From NCBI GenBank assembly GCA_947473445.1, contig CANJEU010000131.1, positions 1 to 6,452 of the forward strand: a stretch of DNA of 6,452 nt, in the 5' to 3' direction. The notes beneath the pieces were generated by a model, which was given only the letters and a program-made list of their open reading frames with translations, was not told where the DNA came from and did not search any database. The stretch comes from Fidelibacterota bacterium. GTDB lineage: Bacteria > Pseudomonadota > Alphaproteobacteria > Rhodospirillales > Rhodospirillaceae. The position numbers were made by a program, and so were the translations under genes. Positions 1-5,428 of this stretch are shown here, in pieces. The first letter of the stretch is position 1; every line of letters begins with the position of its first letter.

Positions 1-1
1 A

Positions 2-493
2 CAGGGCACTAAATCGGCCGTGCCGCTCATCTGTCTGGGGCTGAAGTACCTGCGCAACTATCCGCGCAAGGTTCATCATCCGAAGGAAGACGCGATCTAC
101 GCCGCCCTGCGCCACCACATGGTTCGCGGCGTCGATAATCTTTTCAATGCGCTGGAAGAACATGCCGAACTCCATCAGGAGCTGGCGGCGGTATTTGCAG
201 CGGCAAATTCGCTGGCAACCAAGGACGGCGATGCTGTGGGCGGGTTCTGCCAGCGGCTGCGGCATTTCACGACGCGCGAACGCCGGCACATCGAGATGGA
301 GGAGGCGCACCTCTATCCGGCCGCCGTCCATATGCTCACGCCCGAGGAATGGGCTTTGATCGAGGCAAGCTGCTCGAGCGAAGTCGATCCCGCGTTCGGC
401 GAAGAGGCTGCGATCTCCTTTGATCGTATGATCGCCGAAATCCTTATGCGGGACCTCGCTTCGCGCGCGCCGGGCGAGTGGACGGACGCGTAA
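2..493 (+). CDS. hemerythrin-like HHE domain protein (5' partial)
   Basis: Probable non-haem diiron protein of the hemerythrin/HHE family, cytoplasmic, of the kind that binds O2 or NO or supports iron and redox homeostasis. The frame is open to the left edge, so the true start lies upstream; the GTG at 20 is only the first start-like codon inside the window. Counting from that GTG, diiron-ligand motifs of helices B to D are visible: HHPKED at 19-24 (H19 with E23, the HxxxE pair), HAELH at 48-52 (the HxxxH pair), and H90 with E95 (HIEMEE), where classical hemerythrin has H-x4-D. The first ligand histidine, in helix A, must lie off the window. The segment before HHPKED (YLRNYPRKV) is typical of the family. 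The gene ends at TAA 491-493, 33 bases from the convergent chemoreceptor stop. Oxygen sensing versus NO or iron handling cannot be told apart here. Confidence 0.86.
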   Translation, partial: QGTKSAVPLICLGLKYLRNYPRKVHHPKEDAIYAALRHHMVRGVDNLFNALEEHAELHQELAAVFAAANSLATKDGDAVGGFCQRLRHFTTRERRHIEMEEAHLYPAAVHMLTPEEWALIEASCSSEVDPAFGEEAAISFDRMIAEILMRDLASRAPGEWTDA

Positions 494-509
494 TCCTCAG
501 AGGAGGCGC

Positions 510-536
510 AAGAAAAGTCCGCGGCATCAGGCCGCG
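510..536 (-). terminator. likely intrinsic terminator of the chemoreceptor gene
   Basis: Read on the minus strand, a perfect 6-bp GC stem (CGCGGC / GCCGCG, at 531-536 and 520-525) closes a 5-base loop, CTGAT, and is followed by GACTTTTCTT. This is the shape of a Rho-independent terminator. The TGA stop codon of the receptor (529-527) lies inside the loop, so coding sequence and terminator overlap. The T tract is interrupted, so efficiency is uncertain. No T tract follows the hairpin on the plus strand, so it is unlikely to serve the hemerythrin gene as well. Confidence 0.5.
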
Positions 537-2212
537 CGCACCTGGGCCAAGAACGATTTAACTTGGGCCGATAAGATTTCGCCGCTTTGGCTTAACGCCT
601 CAGCAGCCATTAGAACATGGCTCGCCGCCTGGCTCGAGGACTGCGCGACACTCGAGACGTTGCCGACGTTGTAGGTCACCTCAGCGGTGCCCTTCGCCGC
701 CTGACTGACGGCCCGCGCGATCTCGCCGGTAGCGGCGTCTTGTTCTTCCACCGCGGCTGCGATGTTCGACGATATATCGTTGACCCGATTGATGGTCCCC
801 GAAATCGACTTGATGGCCGCCGAGGATTGCTGCGACGCCGTCTGGATCGCGGCGATCTGAACTCTGATGTCCTCGGTGGCTTTGGCGGTTTGGGTGGCCA
901 ACGCCTTGACCTCGGAAGCGACCACGGCAAAGCCTTTACCCGCTTCGCCCGCGCGCGCCGCCTCAATCGTCGCATTCAGCGCCAGCAGATTCGTTTGGCC
1001 CGCGATATCGTTGATAAGGCCGATCACCTCGCCGATTTTCTGCGCTGCGGTCTCAAGGCCGCTCACGGATTCCGCCGTGGTGCTGGCCTCCGTGACCGCC
1101 TGGCCGACGATGCTTGTTGATTCGGTGACACGCGCCCCGATCTCCCGGAACGAGGCCGAGAGTTCTTCCGTGGCCGCGGCCACCGCCTGCACGTTTTGTG
1201 TGGTCTGCTCCGCCGCCGCCGCGACCGAGCCGGCTTTCTGCTGGGTTTCTTCCGAGGCCGCCGCCACCGATTGCGCCGTCGTCCTAAGCTCGGCGGCCGC
1301 GCTGACAACGCGGCTGACCAATTCACCAACATCGCGTTCGAACGCGCCAGCCATCTCCAGCAGGGCCTTCTTACGGGCGATCTCGGCCTCTTCCTTCAGG
1401 CGCTCCTGCTCCGCGCTCATCTGAAGGATCTTCCGGCTGTTTGTACGGAAAATGTCCAGCGCGGCCGCCATCTCGCCGATCTCATCCTGCCGGCCCGCGC
1501 GGGGGATGATGATGTTCAGGTCCCCGGCCGACAGGCGTTCCATCGCCGCCGTGACCTCGGAAACCGGGCGCACGAGTCCAAGAATGATCGCCGCGGCGCT
1601 GCCGACAATGACCAGAAGAACAAGCGCTGAAACGCCCCAGATCACCGACGTCAGCGTACCGATGCGGCTCGAAGAATACGTTTCGCTGTCTTTCGTCAGC
1701 CGGTCGGCCGCACTCACCATATCGTCGACAACGGCCCGATGGCCTTCGTAGGCCGCCGTCATTTTCTCGTACGCGGCAAGGGCCTGCGCGGTGTCCTTGC
1801 GTTCGATCGCCGGGAGGAACTCCGCGTCGAGAAGCTGGAAGAACTGGCGCACGAACTTATCGGAGTCCTTGAGTAATCGGCTCTTGAGCTTTGCGTCGAT
1901 CTCTTGCCCGGACCAGAAGGTATGGCGCGCGAGGTAGTCCTTATTCAACTGGGCAAGGCGCGGCGTATGTGCGCCCGCGCTTTGCGGGTTCTTCTGGATG
2001 AGCGTGACTTCCAGATAGGCCTCGATGATGTAGGCCGGCGGCGGCAGGATATCGGCCGTCAGATCCTTCATCGATACGATGCGGCCGTAGACGGGCCCGC
2101 CCACCTTCAGTTCTTTCAGTGCGTACATCGATGTTCCCGTCGAGACCAGAAATCCCGCAACGACGAGCAGACTCATAATGACGGCCAACGTTGAGATCTT
2201 GAACTTACCCAT
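527..2212 (-). CDS. methyl-accepting chemotaxis protein (transmembrane chemoreceptor)
   Basis: Inner-membrane chemoreceptor that senses a ligand and controls CheA through CheW. Numbering from the ATG at 2218 (563 aa): TM1 about 9-34; periplasmic, mostly helical sensor about 35-187, with a DILPPPAYIIEAYL stretch at 56-69 that I recall from other chemoreceptor sensor domains; TM2 about 189-216; HAMP about 216-268 (RPVSEVTAAMERLSAGDL, then DEIGEMAAAL); coiled-coil linker; methyl-accepting signalling domain about 300-540. The kinase-contacting hairpin tip is intact (DIAGQTNLLALNATIEAARA near 404-423, then GEAGKGFAVVA). The C-terminus (FLAQVRAA) lacks a CheR-tethering NWETF-like pentapeptide. Start choice: AGAGGA at 2224-2219 touches the ATG at 2218 but lies 6 bases before the in-frame ATG at 2212, so I prefer 2212 (561 aa, MGKFKIS...). 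The ligand is unknown. Confidence 0.96.
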   Translation of the reverse strand: MGKFKISTLAVIMSLLVVAGFLVSTGTSMYALKELKVGGPVYGRIVSMKDLTADILPPPAYIIEAYLEVTLIQKNPQSAGAHTPRLAQLNKDYLARHTFWSGQEIDAKLKSRLLKDSDKFVRQFFQLLDAEFLPAIERKDTAQALAAYEKMTAAYEGHRAVVDDMVSAADRLTKDSETYSSSRIGTLTSVIWGVSALVLLVIVGSAAAIILGLVRPVSEVTAAMERLSAGDLNIIIPRAGRQDEIGEMAAALDIFRTNSRKILQMSAEQERLKEEAEIARKKALLEMAGAFERDVGELVSRVVSAAAELRTTAQSVAAASEETQQKAGSVAAAAEQTTQNVQAVAAATEELSASFREIGARVTESTSIVGQAVTEASTTAESVSGLETAAQKIGEVIGLINDIAGQTNLLALNATIEAARAGEAGKGFAVVASEVKALATQTAKATEDIRVQIAAIQTASQQSSAAIKSISGTINRVNDISSNIAAAVEEQDAATGEIARAVSQAAKGTAEVTYNVGNVSSVAQSSSQAASHVLMAAEALSQSGEILSAQVKSFLAQVRAA

Positions 2213-2218
2213 CGACAT

Positions 2219-2224
2219 TCCTCT
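2219..2224 (-). promoter_or_regulatory. ribosome binding site deciding the chemoreceptor start
   Basis: AGAGGA on the minus strand. Its spacing is 0 to the ATG at 2218 and 6 to the in-frame ATG at 2212, which favours the second ATG as the start. Confidence 0.6.
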
Positions 2225-2236
2225 GCTTTACATTAC

Positions 2237-2269
2237 GCCCGACTGTCACCTCTGGTGACCGCGTCGGGC
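2237..2269 (-). other. two-tier stem-loop in the chemoreceptor leader
   Basis: Inverted repeat between the divergent genes. The outer arms GCCCGAC (2237-2243) and GTCGGGC (2263-2269) pair perfectly over 7 bp. Inside them, GTCACC (2245-2250) and GGTGAC (2254-2259) pair over 6 bp around a TCT loop, with a small asymmetric internal loop (T versus CGC). On the minus strand it would sit in the 5' leader of the receptor mRNA, ending about 13 bases upstream of the AGAGGA site. It is not followed by a T tract in the minus direction, so it is not an obvious terminator. It could be an mRNA structure or, as DNA, a protein-binding dyad. Confidence 0.55.
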
Positions 2270-2285
2270 TACCTGAAAAAGGGGT

Positions 2286-2312
2286 ATATCGGCTATAAAA
2301 AGGGATAGTTAG
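2286..2312 (-). promoter_or_regulatory. possible sigma-28-like promoter for the chemoreceptor
   Basis: On the minus strand, GCCGATAT (2293-2286) matches the flagellar sigma-28 -10 consensus GCCGATAA at 7 of 8 bases, and CTAAC (2312-2308) lies upstream where a TAAA-type -35 is expected. The spacer from TAAC to the -10 is 14 bases against the usual 15. Chemoreceptor genes are commonly transcribed by sigma-28 where that factor exists, but many alphaproteobacteria lack it, so this stays tentative. Transcription would start near 2279, giving a leader of about 67 bases that contains the stem-loop. Confidence 0.33.
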
Positions 2313-2333
2313 GCCGCCCCCGGGGGACGGAAA

Positions 2334-2347
2334 CTGACACGGATCAA
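2334..2347 (+). promoter_or_regulatory. FNR/FixK-like box upstream of pap
   Basis: CTGAC-ACGG-ATCAA resembles the FNR/FixK/Anr operator TTGAY-N4-ATCAA. The right half is perfect, and the core TTGA-N6-TCAA matches at 7 of 8 bases. Its centre is about 75 bases before the pap ATG. A weak -10-like TACGCT (2369-2374) lies 21 bases after the box, the spacing expected of a class II activated promoter (site near -41). It is close in sequence and position to the better box upstream of the DUF2892 gene. Confidence 0.45.
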
Positions 2348-2415
2348 TTCAAGCTTGCCCGGCGCCGCTACGCTGGCCGTCGCAGTGACCTTCTCAACGG
2401 CCATCGTCAGAATTC

Positions 2416-4041
2416 ATGCCCGCCCGCACCCCCTTGCATGAACCGCCCTTGTCGGAACCCCGCGTCCGCAAGATGACCCGCGCGGCCTTCGACCGCCGGG
2501 CCGCGGCGTTGCGCACCCAGCTCCTCGGTCTTCAGGATCAACTCAAATCCGAAGACTTTTCGGTCGTCATTCTCTTCGCCGGGTCCGCTGTCGCCGGGAA
2601 GAATGAATCGCTCAATCTCATCACCGAGTGGATGGACCCGCGCTGGATCGTCACGCGCGCCTACGGGCCGCCCTCGGACGAAGAACGGACCCGCCCGGAA
2701 TATTGGCGCTATTGGCGCGATCTGCCGCCCCGCGGCCGCATCGGCCTCTTCGTGGGAAGCTGGTACCACCGGCCGATCCATGACCGGGTCTACGGCCACG
2801 CCGGTAAAAAAGCGTTCCATGCCGCGCTCGACGAGGTCCGCGCCTTCGAACGCACGTTGGCCGCCGATGGGACCTTGGTCCTGAAGTTCCTGCTGCATTT
2901 GGACAAGGCCGCGACGAAGAAACGCATGAAGGCCATGGAGAAGAACAAACACGAGGCCTGGCGCATCGGCGCGCAGGATTGGAGCCACCTCAAGCATCAC
3001 AATAAGCTCGAGAAGGCCAATCGCCTCGCAGCCTCCTACACCAATTCCGCCCATGGGCCCTGGATCGTCGTCGACGGCTCTGATCCGCGTGGCCGGGCGA
3101 TGACGATCCTGACATCCCTGCGTACCGCCATCGAGGCGCATATCAAGAAGCGCCGCGCGCGGCGCGCCCGTATCGCCCGGGCCCTTGAGGCGGTCGCGCG
3201 CGCACGTCAGCGCGAGTTGGACAGCGTCAGCGCAAATCTCAGCGCGTTGCAGACAGAGGCTGACGGTAAGCTGAAGGGGGCGGGGCTTGCGCGCCTGCCG
3301 CGCGTCGCGCGCGACCATCGCACCCCCATCCTTGATCAGCTCGATATGACGCGGCGCCTGACGGACAAGGCGTATGAGAGCGCTCTGAAAGCGCAGCGCG
3401 CAAAACTCGGTGAGATGTGCCGACGGCTGCACTTCGAGGGCAAGGCGGCCCTGATCCTCTTTGAAGGCCCCGATGCCGCCGGTAAAGGCGGCGCCATCCG
3501 GCGCCTGACCGCGTCAATGGACGCGCGTGATTACCGCGTCATTCAGGTTGCCGCGCCGACCGAGGAAGAGCGCGCGCAGCATTATCTCTGGCGCTTCTGG
3601 CGGCATGTTCCCCAGGCCGGGCGGCTGACGATCTTCGATCGCAGCTGGTACGGGCGTGTGCTGGTCGAACGGGTCGAGCGGTTTTCTCAGCCCGACGAGT
3701 GGGCGCGCGCCTACGACGAAATCAACGATTTCGAGAAGCAGATCACGGCCAGCGGCATCGTGCTTGTCAAATTCTGGATTCACATCTCTGCCGACGAACA
3801 GCTCCGACGCTTCAAGGAGCGCGAGACGATCAGCTACAAGAAGTGGAAACTCACACCCGAAGACTGGCGCAACCGCGAGAAGTGGGACGATTACGGCGCC
3901 GCGGTGGACGAGATGGTGGCGCGCACAAGCACCGCCGCCGCGCCCTGGACCCTCGTCGAAGGCAACGACAAGAAGTACACGCGCATCAAAGTGATGGACA
4001 CGGTCTGCGGGGCTTTGCGCCGTGGTCTCAAAAGCAGCTAG
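2416..4041 (+). CDS. pap: polyphosphate:AMP phosphotransferase (two-domain, class II PPK2)
   Basis: Cytoplasmic enzyme that transfers phosphate from polyphosphate to AMP, forming ADP. It is 541 aa with two tandem PPK2 domains, P-loop-kinase-like, as in class II PPK2 proteins. N-domain about 20-240: degenerate Walker A GSAVAGKN (56-63), and FVGSWYHR (112-119) where an active domain has FDRSWY. C-domain about 310-535: intact Walker A GPDAAGKGG (351-359), FDRSWYGR (407-414), and lid-region basic residues (RRFKERE, SYKKWKLTPEDW at 473-484). The C-domain keeps D353, K357, D408 and R409; the N-domain has A58, V113 and G114 at the first, third and fourth of these, so catalysis most likely resides in the C-domain. 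The linker (about 241-300) is very basic and helical. The ATG at 2416 is the only ATG/GTG/TTG between the in-frame TGA at 2386-2388 and the coding region; its ribosome site is weak. The FNR/FixK-like box upstream suggests low-oxygen control. Confidence 0.95.
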   Translation: MPARTPLHEPPLSEPRVRKMTRAAFDRRAAALRTQLLGLQDQLKSEDFSVVILFAGSAVAGKNESLNLITEWMDPRWIVTRAYGPPSDEERTRPEYWRYWRDLPPRGRIGLFVGSWYHRPIHDRVYGHAGKKAFHAALDEVRAFERTLAADGTLVLKFLLHLDKAATKKRMKAMEKNKHEAWRIGAQDWSHLKHHNKLEKANRLAASYTNSAHGPWIVVDGSDPRGRAMTILTSLRTAIEAHIKKRRARRARIARALEAVARARQRELDSVSANLSALQTEADGKLKGAGLARLPRVARDHRTPILDQLDMTRRLTDKAYESALKAQRAKLGEMCRRLHFEGKAALILFEGPDAAGKGGAIRRLTASMDARDYRVIQVAAPTEEERAQHYLWRFWRHVPQAGRLTIFDRSWYGRVLVERVERFSQPDEWARAYDEINDFEKQITASGIVLVKFWIHISADEQLRRFKERETISYKKWKLTPEDWRNREKWDDYGAAVDEMVARTSTAAAPWTLVEGNDKKYTRIKVMDTVCGALRRGLKSS

Positions 4042-4072
4042 GGCGGCAGCGCAGCCGTGAACGGCCGGTGCG

Positions 4073-4086
4073 TTGACGTGGATCAA
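4073..4086 (+). promoter_or_regulatory. FNR/FixK-type operator upstream of the DUF2892 gene
   Basis: TTGAC-GTGG-ATCAA is a full match to the FNR/FixK/Anr consensus TTGAY-N4-ATCAA and sits in a longer dyad, CGTTGA-N6-TCAACG (4071-4088). A -10-like TTTAAG (4108-4113, 4 of 6 matches to TATAAT) follows 21 bases after the box, which would place it near -41 from a start around 4120, the class II activation geometry. It lies in the gap after pap, where no coding function explains it. Confidence 0.72.
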
Positions 4087-4134
4087 CGCAGGGCCGCACG
4101 CACGCTGTTTAAGGTGCGCGACGTGCAAGTGTCC

Positions 4135-4140
4135 GAGGAG
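4135..4140 (+). promoter_or_regulatory. ribosome binding site of the DUF2892 gene
   Basis: GAGGAG with an 8-base spacer to the ATG at 4149. The ATGs at 4141 and 4144 are out of frame with the gene, so this site supports 4149. Confidence 0.7.
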
Positions 4141-4148
4141 ATGATGCC

Positions 4149-4349
4149 ATGTCCAAAAATATTGGCGCCCTAGACCGCGTGATGCGGGTCATTATCGGTC
4201 TGGTGTTGGTCGCATACGCCGTGCCGGTCGGCTTTTCTTCGACCGGGTGGAACTGGGTGGGGTGGCTCGGCGTTGTCCCGCTGCTCACGGCCGCGATTGG
4301 ATTTTGCCCGCTCTATCGCGTGATGGGCATTTCCTCCTGCAAACGGTAA
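4149..4349 (+). CDS. DUF2892 (YgaP-like transmembrane) small membrane protein
   Basis: A 66-residue inner-membrane protein with two predicted helices (about 10-28 and 34-53). It matches the DUF2892 family from end to end: SKNIGALDRVMRVIIGL at the start, a GWLGVVPLLTAAIGFCPLY block, and a closing GxxxC. C53 (in GFCPLY) and C64 (two residues from the end) are the two conserved cysteines. In larger proteins such as YgaP this membrane domain is fused to a rhodanese sulfurtransferase domain; here it stands alone. The family has no firmly assigned biochemical role, and sulfur or redox handling is only suggested by its relatives. A strong ribosome site supports the start, and the FNR/FixK-type operator upstream suggests induction at low oxygen. 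The gene may be cotranscribed with the b561 gene, which begins 121 bases after its stop. Confidence 0.91.
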   Translation: MSKNIGALDRVMRVIIGLVLVAYAVPVGFSSTGWNWVGWLGVVPLLTAAIGFCPLYRVMGISSCKR

Positions 4350-4371
4350 GGGGCGCGGCCCTCATATTCGG

Positions 4372-4391
4372 TTCGGTGTCTTTACACCGAA
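4372..4391 (+). other. hairpin between the DUF2892 and b561 genes
   Basis: TTCGGTGT-CTTT-ACACCGAA is a perfect 8-bp stem with a 4-base loop. No T tract follows (TGGCGGTGGG), so it is not a standard intrinsic terminator. ATTCGG at 4366-4371 can pair with CCGAAT at 4387-4392 as an alternative, so two structures compete for the same right arm. Possible roles are mRNA processing, stabilising the upstream message, partial attenuation, or an operator dyad. Confidence 0.5.
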
Positions 4392-4470
4392 TGGCGGTGG
4401 GATTGGAGAAGGGCGGGCTCATCGTCCGTCATGCCTCCCCTGCGGCTGTGCCACATTTTTGGATGACCTG

Positions 4471-5022
4471 ATGTCGATCATGCGCCACCTGCGCGTCTAT
4501 CACGCGCTGCTCGCCATTCTGGTCGTGCTCGCCTATCTCACCGGCGAGGACAATGCGCTCCATGCCTGGCTTGGATACGGCGTGGCGGCCATCATCCTCC
4601 TTCGGCTCGCGTGGGCGCTGACCGGCGTGCCGCAACTGGGCCTCATGCGCTTCTACCCCCATTTCGAAGGCCTGCACCTCAAAACGGCGATGGCGCATCC
4701 TGCCATCAGCCGCACGCTTCTGCTGGGCATAGCGGTGTGCCTGATCACCGTCTCTCTGACCGGGATAGCCATGGATCGGGGCGCCACAATTCTCGCCGGC
4801 GCTCAACGTGCGGCCGTCACGCAGGACTATCAAGTTCTCGATGGCGACTCCCATGACGGGGACGGCGATGACAGCCTGATCGGCGAAGTTCACGAAACCG
4901 TAGCCAATCTCCTCATCCTCCTCGTTGTCACCCACGTCGCCTATCTCTTGCTTTTCAAAAGACCCGTCGCGTTGTTCATGCTGTTTTTCCATACGCCGTC
5001 CAAGAAGGACGGAACGCCGTAA
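4471..5022 (+). CDS. cytochrome b561 (bacterial, four-helix dihaem)
   Basis: Integral membrane b-type cytochrome of the bacterial b561 / Ni-hydrogenase cytochrome b family, passing electrons between the quinone pool and a redox partner. Numbered from a TTG at 4459 (187 aa), helices fall at about 12-28, 34-54, 85-105 and 146-166. Candidate axial haem ligands are H15 (YHALL), H35 (LHAWLGY), H145 (EVHETVANL) and H159 (VTHVAYLL), the expected four. The loop between helices 3 and 4, predicted periplasmic, is strikingly acidic (DGDSHDGDGDDS, 128-139). I choose the ATG at 4471 (MSIMRHLRVYH, 183 aa), which has GGA 7 bases upstream; the TTG at 4459 lacks a clear ribosome site and the ATG at 4480 is also possible. 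It may share a transcript with the DUF2892 gene, separated by a hairpin. The partner protein is not in the window. Confidence 0.93.
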   Translation: MSIMRHLRVYHALLAILVVLAYLTGEDNALHAWLGYGVAAIILLRLAWALTGVPQLGLMRFYPHFEGLHLKTAMAHPAISRTLLLGIAVCLITVSLTGIAMDRGATILAGAQRAAVTQDYQVLDGDSHDGDGDDSLIGEVHETVANLLILLVVTHVAYLLLFKRPVALFMLFFHTPSKKDGTP

Positions 5023-5074
5023 AATTGCACGAACGCCAAGTCGGGTTGCGCTTTTGGGCTTATCGCGGTCGCGC

Positions 5075-5428
5075 TTAGGCCGTCCGCAGAATCTTTTCCA
5101 TCGCCTTGCCCTTGGCCAGTTCATCGACCAGCTTGTCGAGATAGCGAATCTCGCGCATCAGCGGCTCTTTGACGTCTTCGACGCGCACGCCGCACACCAC
5201 GCCCTTAATCAACGCCCGCAAGGGATTCCTCTTCGGCGCTTGCGCAAAGAAGCCTTCGAAGTCGGTTTTCTTTTTAAGCTGTGCGTTTAGCTTTGCCGGG
5301 CTGTATCCGGTCAGCCAGCAAATAACCTCATCGACTTCGCTTTTTGCGCGCCCCTTCTTCTCGGCCTTGGCGACATACAGCGGATAGACGCTCGCAAAGC
5401 TCGTTTTATAAATCCGGTGACCTGTCAT
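5075..5428 (-). CDS. DUF2200 family protein
   Basis: A small soluble protein of 117 aa (MTGHRIYK...) of the DUF2200 family, whose biochemical function I do not know. The whole length is recognisable: HRIYKTSFASVYPLYVAKAE at the N-terminus, EVDEVICWLTGY in the middle, then FFAQAP, NP.ALIKGVVCGVRVE, and the closing block with PLMREIRYLDKLVDELAKGK. It has no signal peptide or membrane segment. Two conserved cysteines lie in ICWLTGY and VVCGVRVE. The ATG at 5428 is preferred because it matches the family N-terminus; a GTG directly before it (5431) would add one residue. The stop codon of the upstream amidase gene (5430-5428) overlaps this start as TGATG, so translation is probably coupled. It faces the b561 gene across 52 bases with no clear terminator. 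Confidence 0.92.
   Translation of the reverse strand: MTGHRIYKTSFASVYPLYVAKAEKKGRAKSEVDEVICWLTGYSPAKLNAQLKKKTDFEGFFAQAPKRNPLRALIKGVVCGVRVEDVKEPLMREIRYLDKLVDELAKGKAMEKILRTA

Noticed and set aside
617..1630. Several plus-strand open frames within the chemoreceptor
   Set aside because: All lie antisense to a well-supported receptor; Arg- or Ala/Ser-rich translations without motifs.
2407..3432. A 341-residue open frame on the minus strand opposite pap
   Set aside because: It lies wholly antisense to a clear PPK2 gene, has no recognisable domain, and reflects the high GC content suppressing stop codons.
4054..4065. Small hairpin (GCCG-TGAA-CGGC) just after pap as a terminator
   Set aside because: Only a 4-bp stem and no T tract; it runs straight into the FNR-type operator, so a terminator call is not supported.
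4459..4470. TTG start for cytochrome b561
   Set aside because: It adds only four residues and has no clear ribosome site; ATG 4471 has a GGA at suitable spacing.
5023..5074. Bidirectional terminator between b561 and DUF2200
   Set aside because: I looked for a stem with flanking T or A runs and found only scattered GCGC repeats and no convincing hairpin.
4429..5124. A 231-residue minus-strand open frame opposite b561
   Set aside because: Charged, low-quality composition with no domain; the b561 frame on the other strand has four helices and the haem histidines.
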